A stretch of DNA of 64,000 nucleotides from assembly GCA_000403495.2 (NCBI GenBank), contig KE159817.1, forward strand, positions 244,048-308,047, in the 5' to 3' direction. The translations under genes and the position numbers were made by a program. The stretch is from Lachnospiraceae bacterium 10-1 (lineage in GTDB: Bacteria > Bacillota > Clostridia > Lachnospirales > Lachnospiraceae). Shown here one piece after another: positions 16,989 to 26,504 of this stretch. Within the stretch, counting starts at the first letter, position 1. The number at the start of each line of letters is the position of its first letter. The notes beneath the pieces are model-generated. The model had not been told where the DNA came from. It made no database searches and was given only the letters and a program-made list of their open reading frames with translations.

Positions 16989-17486
16989 TTATATTGATAT
17001 CGTAATAGCATCTTCATATGTAGTCACACTTGACATTCCAGCACTGATAGATTCCATGTAATAAATACAAATATAATCTTCATTAGCAAATGTAATGAAA
17101 AAATTACAGGAATAAAAAGCATTTAATTCTTCCTCCAATTCCTCATCATAATGCAGCATCGACGTCTCATAAAATAGTTGATTAATTTTCTTACTTGTTT
17201 TCCTATTTTCCTTTTCATTCAAAAATTCTATCCTTGGATAATTCACTATTGAGTATTCCAAAAAATTATCCTGTGTAAAGTCTTTAATTTCTATGGTAAC
17301 TGTGTATATTGGTTGATTATCACATAATAATGTCATTTCTTTGAGTGAATTCTCCCATAATTGGCTATTTTTAATGGATAAAGCTTGACTATCTTTATTT
17401 TTTATAGTATGTGTAAGCACAATAAATGTAATAAACAAACCAGCACTAATCAATTTGACTGAATGATTACTTAGAAAATTTTTCAT
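16989..17486 (-). CDS. membrane-anchored protein, candidate immunity
   Basis: 165 residues from the ATG at 17486, which overlaps the upstream stop (TAATG). One hydrophobic segment (about 11-27) follows a basic N-terminus, and the rest is predicted outside. There is no recognised family. Its anchored architecture and its place behind the GH19 effector suggest immunity or an envelope role. Confidence 0.5.
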   Translation of the reverse strand: MKNFLSNHSVKLISAGLFITFIVLTHTIKNKDSQALSIKNSQLWENSLKEMTLLCDNQPIYTVTIEIKDFTQDNFLEYSIVNYPRIEFLNEKENRKTSKKINQLFYETSMLHYDEELEEELNAFYSCNFFITFANEDYICIYYMESISAGMSSVTTYEDAITISI

Positions 17487-19231
17487 TACCACTGCTGACT
17501 CTCTTCCTTACTCATTGCATTTCTTTCTTCACTATCTATTTCTCTACATTCCCCAGTGATAAGATCCACTTCCATGCTGTATATCTCTGTCCATTTCCTA
17601 TCCCACTCATTTCCCCAAGGAATATCATAAGCAATTGAATATTCTAATATTAGAATTTCATCAGTAGCTTTAATCGGCCAATAACCCAGGTATACAAAAG
17701 AACACTCTTCCTCACCAATTTCTGCTATCTTTTTTTCAATCATGCATCGAATATTTTGATTTATTTGTTCCTTTGGCGCTTCTTCTTCATCTATCCACGC
17801 AAGTCTTACGCTTCGCTGATCTTCTGTACGATATATAGCATAATTCACTCCTTTGTTTTCCCCAAATTCATAATTGCTGCTGCACTCCAAGACAGGGGTA
17901 TATTTGACGGAAACTACATGTTCATATGTACCTTCTTTTATAATATATCCTTCTATCCTCTGCTCAAAATCACTGATATCCTGATATATAATATAAGTTA
18001 TATTTCCCTGTGGCGTTTCATCCACCAAAAAATACTGCGGTATCAATTCATTCGCCCAGATATCCAGACCACACAATTTCTTAAAATCAGTTTCCTCGTT
18101 ACCTGTTTTCATATAATAAAAAATACGGTTCTTGCCTCCATGTCTGACATTACATTTCCACTCTCCATTTCCAAATAGAACATTATATCTTCTACCTTGC
18201 CTCGTCTTTAATACACTCAAATCACATATCCATACGCTTGATGTCTGCTTTATATATTCCTCCACATTCCCATCATTATTTATATCTCCCATAAATGCTA
18301 TTTCTGCATTGGGTATCATCCATAGCCAGGCATTTTCATATTCCTTCAAGAGTACGCTTAATTCTGCCATTTCCTCTTTTCCATACCCGGCCTTTAATTC
18401 ACCTATCTTCCTTTCATCTGTTATCATAGTTTCTGCATTTCCATAATTTAATGACTCATTAAGCCTGCTGCAACTGCAATGATTTAGATTTATGTTATGA
18501 TATATATCCATACTTTTATTTATAATTTCGCTATTCAAAATTTCATTTTTTATAACTTCAGCATTTACATCTATGCATTGATATTCAAACTCAAATCTGC
18601 CACATGGAATCCCTTCTGATAACCAGTATATTGTCATCTTATACTGATCCTCCTGATCGCTAAACAAAAGATATGTTTCGTTCTCATATAAAAGGATCTG
18701 TATAATATCATCATACTCGGCTTTTGTGTCAAACAGAGGTTGAGAATACACTAATTTATATTCCTCATTTTCATTCCCCAGATAAGTATATATCCTGTTT
18801 GAAAGTTCACTTATCATATCATAGCGATCCTGCGCAGGAGCATATTCTATGATATCTTCAATTCCATCATTATTTATATCAGCAAAAAGAATACAGACTT
18901 CATCCAACAAATTCAGATACTCCTTCATATGCTTCAGAGCAGGTTCTTTTTCTGCCAGCAGTGCTGCTTCTTCCATACTTAAAGATTCAGAAATCACATA
19001 ATTATCTATCTCCGCCCGTCTGCCCTCTCTGCACATCTGTTCTATCTGTTTCCCAAATTCCTCTAATGGTGTTATCTGCTTACAATACATAGCTGTGACT
19101 GCTTCAATATTTGTTAAATATCCTTTGACGGTTTCACCTTTGTTTTCAAAATGAATATTTTGACTTCCAGCAAATAACATCAATATTACAATTAATATAA
19201 TAACCAGGCTGATGATTGCCTTTTTCTTCAT
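17486..19231 (-). CDS. large membrane-anchored protein with DxNxDG repeats
   Basis: 581 residues from the ATG at 19231 (GGAGG five bases upstream; 19243 is an alternative). MKKK plus one hydrophobic segment gives a signal anchor. Two Ca-binding-like loops, FADINNDGIEDI at about 138 and FMGDINNDGNVEEY at about 310, recall FG-GAP/EF-hand motifs. It lies 28 bases after the GH19 effector and is much larger than a usual immunity protein, so it could instead be an envelope sensor. The family is not recognised. Confidence 0.55.
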   Translation of the reverse strand: MKKKAIISLVIILIVILMLFAGSQNIHFENKGETVKGYLTNIEAVTAMYCKQITPLEEFGKQIEQMCREGRRAEIDNYVISESLSMEEAALLAEKEPALKHMKEYLNLLDEVCILFADINNDGIEDIIEYAPAQDRYDMISELSNRIYTYLGNENEEYKLVYSQPLFDTKAEYDDIIQILLYENETYLLFSDQEDQYKMTIYWLSEGIPCGRFEFEYQCIDVNAEVIKNEILNSEIINKSMDIYHNINLNHCSCSRLNESLNYGNAETMITDERKIGELKAGYGKEEMAELSVLLKEYENAWLWMIPNAEIAFMGDINNDGNVEEYIKQTSSVWICDLSVLKTRQGRRYNVLFGNGEWKCNVRHGGKNRIFYYMKTGNEETDFKKLCGLDIWANELIPQYFLVDETPQGNITYIIYQDISDFEQRIEGYIIKEGTYEHVVSVKYTPVLECSSNYEFGENKGVNYAIYRTEDQRSVRLAWIDEEEAPKEQINQNIRCMIEKKIAEIGEEECSFVYLGYWPIKATDEILILEYSIAYDIPWGNEWDRKWTEIYSMEVDLITGECREIDSEERNAMSKEESQQW

Positions 19232-19259
19232 ATGCTCCTCCACCTTGAAACTATTCTAA

Positions 19260-20699
19260 TTATCCAAATATCATAAATCCCATACTCTCCCAATCAGCTT
19301 TTCTCTTCTCCCATCCATTCGGTAATCGACCACTATGAAAACCTGCCTTTGGTTCTCCTGCTGGCACAGTAAAGGTCATTTGATTATTTTTTATTTCGTA
19401 TTCTGAATCATTAGTGCTCTCTGCCATTCTTTGAAGACGCTCTAAAGCCCAAGGACTCCCATTTACATAATATTGCGTTACAACAAACAGCTTTCCCATA
19501 TAATCTTCTCTCACATTTATTGATGTTGCGTTAAAATTAGCCTGCTTCTCACTTATTTGAGTTACATACTCATTAAGAGTCATAGTTTTTCCGCCTGTTG
19601 CATTTAAAGGATCTGTATAATATGTAGTTTTTCCATATTCACCCCAATACCAAGCAGCCGACTCAATGGGATAATACTGTGCTATAAATTCTGTAACATT
19701 TTTATTATTATCACAAATCTCAATTGTTTTCTCATTAGGAGTACCCTTATATATAGTTACCTTAGGCCATTGCAACGGATAACCATTTAATACATTCTGA
19801 ATTTGTGTATACATAGGATCTGCATTTGATAAAGTGGATTGGATGTATTCTAAAAATGCTTTTTGATCTTTGCCTGTTATTTGTATCAACCCAGCTCCCC
19901 TAGTCCTTTCTGTATATGTTGCATCTGGTGCTAGAGGTAACCCTTCAAGTAACTTTTCTCCATCCCCACTTTCTGCCCCAAGAGTTGCTAGAAACATACA
20001 AATACTGATTGTATCGGTTATGCCATATTTATACATTTGGTTTTTCAGCACCTCTATGGCATCATTTCCATATGTATTATAAAAAATACTCAAATTCCAT
20101 CCCATTCCACTAAATGCTTCTTCATTTACATATTGGTTTAACGTAGCAAGTTCCGCTGAAAAGCCTTTAATTTTTTGCCCCGAATCCACAAAATATATTA
20201 CTCCATACCCCGTCAAACACACCATATATGATGAATCTTTATTTAAACCCTCTTTTCCTTTTCCCATACCATTAAATTCATCATAGTCCTGCCATTCATT
20301 ACCTTCTATTTTCTTATTTTTAGGGCATATTTTATTATTAAATCTGCATCTCGTAAATTCTCCCGACATTGTTATATCTGTTCGAGATAACTTTGAAAGG
20401 TTATTTAAAGTAACTGCATTTCCTTTGTTGTCTAAAATGTAAACTTTATCCTGTGTTTCTGCAGAAGTACAACAAACCACAGCTCCATTCACAGGCCCTT
20501 CATCCAATTTGGGTTCTTCTTGTGTTATCCCTTTTTTTATTTTTTCCGTTTTTGCTTCTTCATCTCCATTTCCAAACTTTATTCTTTTATTAGCGTTCTT
20601 TATTATTGAAGATAAATTTGTATTCTGTATACATGATAATAAAAGTGTTCCACGCACAACTTTTTCCTCCATCTGCCTAAGAATTTTTCCATTATTCAT
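19260..20699 (-). CDS. PAAR-like (DUF4280) effector with GH19 chitinase/lysozyme domain
   Basis: 479 residues from the ATG at 20699, which overlaps the VgrG stop; an in-frame ATG at 20672 (MEEKVVRG) is closer to where DUF4280 proteins normally begin. Residues about 10-170 are a PAAR-like domain (VVRGTLLLSC, VVCCTS, TRCRFNNKICP). From about 200 a GH19-type fold appears: LGAESGDGEKLL with the likely catalytic Glu, RGAGLIQITGKDQ, and SAAWYWGEYG. The family cleaves chitin or the glycan of peptidoglycan, so this is probably a wall-degrading cargo carried on the upstream VgrG. Confidence 0.8.
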   Translation of the reverse strand: MNNGKILRQMEEKVVRGTLLLSCIQNTNLSSIIKNANKRIKFGNGDEEAKTEKIKKGITQEEPKLDEGPVNGAVVCCTSAETQDKVYILDNKGNAVTLNNLSKLSRTDITMSGEFTRCRFNNKICPKNKKIEGNEWQDYDEFNGMGKGKEGLNKDSSYMVCLTGYGVIYFVDSGQKIKGFSAELATLNQYVNEEAFSGMGWNLSIFYNTYGNDAIEVLKNQMYKYGITDTISICMFLATLGAESGDGEKLLEGLPLAPDATYTERTRGAGLIQITGKDQKAFLEYIQSTLSNADPMYTQIQNVLNGYPLQWPKVTIYKGTPNEKTIEICDNNKNVTEFIAQYYPIESAAWYWGEYGKTTYYTDPLNATGGKTMTLNEYVTQISEKQANFNATSINVREDYMGKLFVVTQYYVNGSPWALERLQRMAESTNDSEYEIKNNQMTFTVPAGEPKAGFHSGRLPNGWEKRKADWESMGFMIFG

Positions 20700-22377
20700 T
20701 TGTTTCAGATAAAAAATATCCACCTTTTACTGTATATGATTCCATAGTCCTGAAAGCATTGGGGAAGCTTGTGTCCTTTTCTTTCTTTCCTTCCATGACT
20801 TCTTTCATTGCAAAAGTCGTAGAACCCCTGGCAAATAAGGCGATACTTCCACATGCTTTTAAATCTATAACGCTATCATGATCCCCTCTTCTCAAATCCA
20901 TTGCTGGTATAGATGCTACTGCTGAAAATGCTGCCTTCCAGTATTCTGTTGTCTCTGCTTCATTCACAGGGATCATTTCGTTTTCTGTTATTGTGTTATT
21001 TATTCCCTGAGTTGTTACTCCTGAAGGTGCATAAAAATTGAAGTCACGACAAATATCAATATTAGATTTATGAGTTTTACATGTTATTTCTAATGGTGAT
21101 TGCAAAAAAACTTTTGTTCCGTTTATTAAAATATCTTTATCAGCACTCAAATTAATCCCTGCTTTAGAATTAATCTCAATTCCCATACCATCTGATAACA
21201 GTATCTTTCCCACTTGTCCGCTAAATTCCATATATTGCGGATACATACATATCTTTTTGCTGTGTGCAGTTTTGAATTCTCTATTTTGTAAATCCAAATC
21301 ATCATTAATATCACTTTCATATATAATACAAGATACAACTCCATCTGTTTCATCGGATGTAGGAAAATAAAGCATTGCCTTTGTACCAACTTCAGGCATG
21401 CAATAACTTAAGTTGCCTGTAATTGGAACAAATGGCCATCCAAATAGTTTTTGCTCCTTATGATCTATATCTAAATGTATAAAAACACTTTCTCCTACTC
21501 TATCCTTAACAGTTCCCTGCAACTGTATTCCTGAAATAGCATAGTTAAAATATTTCTTTTTTTGTAGCATCCTATCCGCACCTAGAATATAAGTATTTAA
21601 AATAACCCCATTTACTAATTTATGTTCTAATTGAAATATTATATAAATATGGCCTTGATAATAAATAAAATCTCCTATTCCATAAAACCTGACTGACTGA
21701 CATTCCATATATTTCGCTGAACTTTTCGAATCTCCTTCTTCATATGCTCCATCAGTGTAATAGTATCTTCCATACCCACATCTTAAAATTTCCATGTCTC
21801 CCCATTCTTGTTGTCTCCCCTTTCGTATCCCAAATTGAAAAGCTGGTTTCATATTTGACATAACTGGATATATAACTGTTTGGAAGTGACTTGCCAAACG
21901 TTTTAAAAAATTCCAATCTGTTTCCTCATATTGTATGATAGGAAACTGTATCTGCCTAAATCTCTCCACATTTTGCGTATATTCCGCTTTATTGTTTCTA
22001 ACAGCTACCATTTCTAGAACTTGGTCATATGTCAATCTATCATCTTGATAAGAAATATTCTTTTTTTCTCTATCCATATGAATTGTATTTGTATAAGCCA
22101 TTAAGCCTATTTCGCAATAACCATCCATTTGATTAATTACTAATTCTTCTATTTTCCCTGAAAACAATATTTTGTTGCTGTCTTTCTCCAACACAATTAC
22201 AGATAATTTATCTTTATACATATTTATTTCCAAATCTTCTTTGTAGTCTTTCTGTACAACAGCCTTTATTCGTAAGCTTCCATGTGCATTTTCTTTTACT
22301 TTTATTTCCAAATGCAATATAAATAAAATTGGTAATTCTGTCATAATTAAAATCTTGTCACAACTTATAGTGTTCAA
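20692..22377 (-). CDS. VgrG-like spike protein (GH19 module)
   Basis: 561 residues, the longest of four VgrG-like proteins here. It has QYEETDWNFLKRLASHF at about 150, GNLSYCMPEVGT in the OB-like part, and beta-prism repeats with LSADKDILINGTKVFLQSP. About 90 extra residues follow the prism and end in KGGYFLSETNE. The start is a TTG with GGGAGG five bases upstream. Its stop overlaps the PAAR-GH19 effector gene, so spike and cargo are translationally coupled. Confidence 0.85.
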   Translation of the reverse strand: MNTISCDKILIMTELPILFILHLEIKVKENAHGSLRIKAVVQKDYKEDLEINMYKDKLSVIVLEKDSNKILFSGKIEELVINQMDGYCEIGLMAYTNTIHMDREKKNISYQDDRLTYDQVLEMVAVRNNKAEYTQNVERFRQIQFPIIQYEETDWNFLKRLASHFQTVIYPVMSNMKPAFQFGIRKGRQQEWGDMEILRCGYGRYYYTDGAYEEGDSKSSAKYMECQSVRFYGIGDFIYYQGHIYIIFQLEHKLVNGVILNTYILGADRMLQKKKYFNYAISGIQLQGTVKDRVGESVFIHLDIDHKEQKLFGWPFVPITGNLSYCMPEVGTKAMLYFPTSDETDGVVSCIIYESDINDDLDLQNREFKTAHSKKICMYPQYMEFSGQVGKILLSDGMGIEINSKAGINLSADKDILINGTKVFLQSPLEITCKTHKSNIDICRDFNFYAPSGVTTQGINNTITENEMIPVNEAETTEYWKAAFSAVASIPAMDLRRGDHDSVIDLKACGSIALFARGSTTFAMKEVMEGKKEKDTSFPNAFRTMESYTVKGGYFLSETNE

Positions 22378-22394
22378 TTTCCCCTCCCCTTTCT

Positions 22395-22916
22395 CTAAAC
22401 AGCCTCTGTTTCTCTTAAACCAATCCCCACTGCATCCCGCCTCAAAATACTGTTTGCCAAATCCATACTGATAAGAATGCAGGTTCCATTTAAACCGCCT
22501 ATGCGTATAATAGATTTACCTGCTAATTTTTCTTTTTCTACCCTAGCATGTTTTACTTCGCTTTTTGCTTTATTAAATTCACTTCCTTCTAGCAAACAAT
22601 CAATTTCCTCCAAAAAGGGAAAATAATATGCAGCACTTTTACTTCTTTCTTTTGAAAAGAAAATTATTCGCTCAAATCGGATGAAAGGATCATAAAGCAT
22701 TATTATATCCTTCACTTTCTTGCTAACCATAAAACAAGGAAATTTAATTATGTCTGTATAAACCATCTGCATATGGTCTTCTACAAAAAAAATCGTATGA
22801 TTAGATAATTCCAAGCTCTCCGCATTTTTTACAGTTTTTGCATCTAATTTCCCATACCATCCTACTGGAACAGGGGCAACATACCTTTTGTCAACTTCTA
22901 AAATATAATATTCCAT
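22395..22916 (-). CDS. spike-module accessory protein, paralogue of the 10.7-kb gene
   Basis: 173 residues, soluble. It carries VGWYGKLDAKT, FPCFMVSKKVKDI and a C-terminal RRDAVGIGL, matching the pattern of the 148-residue protein before the Rhs gene; here an extra insertion of about 25 residues sits before the C-terminus. It lies 17 bases ahead of a VgrG gene. It is probably an adaptor shared by both spike modules; a DUF1629/Imm11-like relationship is possible but not established. Confidence 0.65.
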   Translation of the reverse strand: MEYYILEVDKRYVAPVPVGWYGKLDAKTVKNAESLELSNHTIFFVEDHMQMVYTDIIKFPCFMVSKKVKDIIMLYDPFIRFERIIFFSKERSKSAAYYFPFLEEIDCLLEGSEFNKAKSEVKHARVEKEKLAGKSIIRIGGLNGTCILISMDLANSILRRDAVGIGLRETEAV

Positions 22917-22927
22917 ACCTTTTTCCT

Positions 22928-23461
22928 CTAAACTATACCTATCTGTGTCACTTTTTCACCCATATATTCACCATAAAAAACTTGTATGCCTTCTTTTTTT
23001 CCGATTTTGTCTTCTTCCAATATATACTTAAACAATACCTCACACTTTTCAAAGATTTTTATCATATAATGCCTCCGAATTTCTTCTATTTCACTAGAAA
23101 AAACTCGAATAAATTTTCTCCTTAAAAGTTTTTCAATTTCAATAATGTCCTCTTCAACTCCTTCAAAAAAAATCGGTAATTTCAGAATTATGTAATCTGG
23201 ATTTTCTTCCACAAAAAGCTCATCCTCATAAAATCCAAAATAGAAAGCATAACTTTCAGACACAATACTGCTCCTTAAAAAGCCAATAATAAGAGAACCC
23301 TCTCTTGAATTTATTAATGCTCTTAAAATATCAGGTATATTTTTATTTGCTTCATTTTCTTTTTGGTAATTATCCACTATTCTTAAAATTCTTTTTTCTA
23401 ATAAATCATTCAGATTTTCTACTATTGATTCTTCCATTTGTACCACACGTTCTAATTCCAT
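22928..23461 (-). CDS. spike-module accessory protein, paralogue of the 11.1-kb gene
   Basis: 177 residues, soluble and highly charged, no known family. The SSIVSESYAFYFGFYEDELFVEE stretch and the C-terminal IQVFYGEYMGE align by eye with the 198-residue protein at 11143-11739. Same gene order in both modules: VgrG, this protein, then the adaptor-like protein. GGAG stands nine bases before the ATG. Confidence 0.6.
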   Translation of the reverse strand: MELERVVQMEESIVENLNDLLEKRILRIVDNYQKENEANKNIPDILRALINSREGSLIIGFLRSSIVSESYAFYFGFYEDELFVEENPDYIILKLPIFFEGVEEDIIEIEKLLRRKFIRVFSSEIEEIRRHYMIKIFEKCEVLFKYILEEDKIGKKEGIQVFYGEYMGEKVTQIGIV

Positions 23462-23494
23462 TTATTTTTTCTCCATAAAATGATTTATTCATGC

Positions 23495-24844
23495 TTAATT
23501 CATGAATATTTTTCCGCCAGCAATATTTATTGTGTCATCCATATCAATTCTGGCACACCCCTGAACCAAAGATAATGATGAATCTGCATTAACTGTTATA
23601 TTTGAATTGCAACTTGTTAAATTAATATTTTTATCTGCATTCAAAGATATATTTTTATCACTTGTTATTACAATCCCTTTCTGATCGGATAATTCCACTG
23701 CAAGACCTTTGTTGTTTCGAATCACTAAAGAATCTGGAGTGAATAAGATTTCTTTATTTTGCCGATTCTTCCATGATTTATGATCCGGGTTATTTCTTGC
23801 CTCTTCTGCTTCTAAATGCACACTGCTCATAACATATGCATTATTCTCATCTTCATCTGGAAAAACTATTCTAACTGTATCACCAACTTCAGGCATACAA
23901 TACCAGCCAGTTCCATCGGGAGTTGAATAGATCGTTGCATAATTAAACCATTTATACCCACTTTTCTCTTTATTTTCATCACTTTGAATTTCTACCTGAA
24001 CACATGTATTTTGTATTTGTACAACCTTTGCCAACAAAGAAACACCTTTTATTTTTTTATTCATCTTCGAAGCATATTGCCTGCTTTCTGCTGCTACCAA
24101 GTAGTATTTATGATACAATTCACTTCCATTTAAATATGTAATTATTTTACTAATCATCAATTTTCTATTCCTGAATCTGACAATTTCACCTAAATCATAA
24201 ACTTCTCTTAAATCAATAACATACATTTCTTTACGTTCACCCGAATTTCTTATAATTTTATACTCATTAGAGTCAATTTCAATTTCCCTATCCCTCTGAG
24301 GATATCCAAAATAGAAGTTTTTACCCTTCATAGTATATTCTGGTATCAGCACTGTACCTGCATTTGCCGCCAATCGCAGCAAAAATTCCCAATCGGTTTC
24401 TTGAAATTGAAGCAAAAACTGGTGTATTCTCGTATCTCTTTTATCATAAATAAAAAATTTGCTATCTGATTTTTCTAAACATTGTTCTATTACATCTACA
24501 AATAACATTGCACTTTGCTGAAACGAACGTACGTGCGTCTCAATATCTAAGAGGAAAGTACCTGTATGCAGTTCTATTGAAAGAATATTGCCCCCATTGT
24601 TTTTTTCTACTTCCCACCAAGTTAAAAGCCCTCGAAAAAAAATCCTTACATTTTCGTTTTCATCTATAATTTTTACACATACCCATAACTCATTTGCCGC
24701 TAATCTCTCATATGTGTCTACATCACGATCTGCTATTAATCCTCGTATCTTAAGTATTCCATGAGTATTAAATTCTTTTATGCTTTCAAACTCTAAATAA
24801 TTCTGAAAATGAAAAGGTTCTACAATTATTCTGTTTTCTCTCAT
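23495..24844 (-). CDS. VgrG-like spike protein (first copy)
   Basis: 449 residues. It has QETDWEFLLRLAANAG at about 140, YSTPDGTGWYCMPEVGD at about 310 and a regular beta-prism (NISLNADKNINL, NITVNADSSLSL) ending in AGGKIFMN. It is the first VgrG downstream of the tube and sheath genes and is the closest relative of the VgrG before the Rhs gene. No PAAR domain is encoded directly after it; the next effector is on the second VgrG of this module. Confidence 0.85.
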   Translation of the reverse strand: MRENRIIVEPFHFQNYLEFESIKEFNTHGILKIRGLIADRDVDTYERLAANELWVCVKIIDENENVRIFFRGLLTWWEVEKNNGGNILSIELHTGTFLLDIETHVRSFQQSAMLFVDVIEQCLEKSDSKFFIYDKRDTRIHQFLLQFQETDWEFLLRLAANAGTVLIPEYTMKGKNFYFGYPQRDREIEIDSNEYKIIRNSGERKEMYVIDLREVYDLGEIVRFRNRKLMISKIITYLNGSELYHKYYLVAAESRQYASKMNKKIKGVSLLAKVVQIQNTCVQVEIQSDENKEKSGYKWFNYATIYSTPDGTGWYCMPEVGDTVRIVFPDEDENNAYVMSSVHLEAEEARNNPDHKSWKNRQNKEILFTPDSLVIRNNKGLAVELSDQKGIVITSDKNISLNADKNINLTSCNSNITVNADSSLSLVQGCARIDMDDTINIAGGKIFMN

Positions 24845-24847
24845 TAA

Positions 24848-25426
24848 TTACACCTTCCTATCATCTAATTTTTCTATGGATTCCCACATTAATTTAACTA
24901 TTTTTTTCCAGTCGTGGCTTTGCTGATATAAACAATTAAAATTACTTTGTATCAAATCATTTCCAATAAAAAAAATAAAAATTATATTGTAAATATCAGC
25001 ATCTATAGCATGACTTCGAAAATCAAAATAACACCCAGAATTTTTATTGATACTTCCTATTTCATAGAATTGAAAACTTGAATTTGACCTTTGAACTGCT
25101 GCCCTCATTCGTTCTGCAACTTTATGAACATCTTCTATTTGAAATTCATTCCCCAGAACATTAAACCCGATATTTACACTTAAATCTAATGTTGTATATA
25201 TGCTGTCAGGCCGATATTCTGATGGGTACTTAATTCTTGCTAGTTCTTCCGGCATTTTACACATATTATCAGGCATATATATAGAAAAAATATGAAACAT
25301 ATCCTTGGGAGTAAACTTCAATACTTTTCCTCTAACATAGCAACCACTTTCTAAAGTAACATATTTTTGTTTTTTTATTTCTTCTCTTTTTTTTAAAATC
25401 ATTTCATCATTGAACACATTTTCCAA
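24848..25426 (-). CDS. DcrB/DUF1795-like spike-module protein
   Basis: 192 residues beginning at a TTG with GGAG eight bases upstream. The C-terminal part (IYNIIFIFFIGNDLIQSNFNCLYQQSHDWKK) matches VIYNLIFLFQIGEEKVLGSFFCPFEAYDRW-type sequence in the protein at 13161-13724, so the two are paralogues placed before their own VgrG genes. The function is inferred to be chaperoning or loading of spike cargo. Confidence 0.5.
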   Translation of the reverse strand: MENVFNDEMILKKREEIKKQKYVTLESGCYVRGKVLKFTPKDMFHIFSIYMPDNMCKMPEELARIKYPSEYRPDSIYTTLDLSVNIGFNVLGNEFQIEDVHKVAERMRAAVQRSNSSFQFYEIGSINKNSGCYFDFRSHAIDADIYNIIFIFFIGNDLIQSNFNCLYQQSHDWKKIVKLMWESIEKLDDRKV

Positions 25427-25535
25427 TTTCCTATCTCCTTCATTTCCGTTGTAAATATTGTAAATTATCCATGCATCATTTCTGCATCATAATTATTACA
25501 AAACCATTACAATCAAAACTTTATTTTGTAACCTG

Positions 25536-25946
25536 TCATTTCATCTTCATAAATGCTTCGAACATCTCCGTCACATCCAGCGGATTCTTCTTTTCCCTTC
25601 CGCCGGACTTTACATTCCCGCTGCTCTTTTCTGTAAAAGAAAATCCAAAATACTTTTCCATATCTTTTGTAAAGTTTCCAAAATTTATATCCACATCCGG
25701 TGCCTTGGCATTGTCTTTTCTACTGCCTCCGCCCTGACTTCCGGTTCTTTTTAAATCATATTCATGTCTTTTTTGGGCATCTCCTAATGTCTCATATGCC
25801 TCTACAATATCCTTAAATTTTGCTTCTGCTTCCGAATTATCCGGATTTAAGTCCGGATGGTATTTCTTGGCAAGCCTGCGGTACACCTGCTTGATCTGTT
25901 CCGCATCCGCCTTTTCATTAATTCCCAATACCTTGTAGTAATCCAT
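25536..25946 (-). CDS. J-domain (DnaJ-like) protein of the injection locus
   Basis: 136 residues from the ATG at 25946, six bases after GGAG; ORF extension to 25985 lacks a good site. Residues 1-65 form a J domain with YHPDLNP (HPD at 30-32) and the [14 protein letters not shown] helix. There is no G/F-Zn-finger region; instead a short Gly/Ser/Lys linker and a C-terminal helix. It would stimulate Hsp70, possibly to assist assembly or disassembly of sheath or effectors. I see no ClpV-like ATPase in the window. Confidence 0.8.
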   Translation of the reverse strand: MDYYKVLGINEKADAEQIKQVYRRLAKKYHPDLNPDNSEAEAKFKDIVEAYETLGDAQKRHEYDLKRTGSQGGGSRKDNAKAPDVDINFGNFTKDMEKYFGFSFTEKSSGNVKSGGREKKNPLDVTEMFEAFMKMK

Positions 25947-26043
25947 TTTAATCTCCATTTTTTCTGAAAGAGCGTATCCAACCATAGTTGCATACGCTCT
26001 TTTCTGTCAGGCAAAGCACCCTCAAAGCGTGCCAACATTAATA

Positions 26044-26469
26044 TTATGCAGAGTATCCGCCTTCCACTGTAACTGTGCTGATCTTATCTTTCTTCTGCTT
26101 GATCATCAGTGTAAATGTTCCTGTTCCCTCTTCATCGCCATAATCTTCCTTATAATCTACGACAAAAGCATTAGTGAAACAGTATTTTCTTTCCATGATT
26201 CCTGCTGCCACATACTCAACCGTTACTTTTCTGTAGCTGTCTGCTCTTTCTGCCGGAACCACTGACCACAGTGCCATTTTTCTGGTACTGTCAAAGGGAT
26301 CGCCTCCAACTGCTGTCAGTATTTTTCCTTTGATAACCATAGTGGCTCCAACATCCTTTGTCCTTGCGTTGGAATCCAGCGGAATATCAGTTGTCATCTT
26401 TACACTCTTTACACATTCCTTAGACACTTCAAAGGCTTCTGCACCTTCCACTTTTACTACAAATGCCAT
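26044..26469 (-). CDS. Hcp-like tube protein 2
   Basis: 141 residues, all-beta pattern. It is a paralogue of the next gene: both have AxxSNAR/DSNAR at about 32, KWSVVP or LWSVVPAE, SYRKVTVEYVAAG, NAFVVDY, a glycine turn (EEGTGTFTLMIKQKKD) and end in GGY. Such length and fold pattern behind a sheath-like gene indicates the hexameric inner tube. This family is sometimes given unrelated names in databases; the tube role is my inference. Confidence 0.65.
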   Translation of the reverse strand: MAFVVKVEGAEAFEVSKECVKSVKMTTDIPLDSNARTKDVGATMVIKGKILTAVGGDPFDSTRKMALWSVVPAERADSYRKVTVEYVAAGIMERKYCFTNAFVVDYKEDYGDEEGTGTFTLMIKQKKDKISTVTVEGGYSA

Positions 26470-26504
26470 TTTCTCTTCTCCTCTCTTTCTTCCTTCGTTC
26501 CGGA

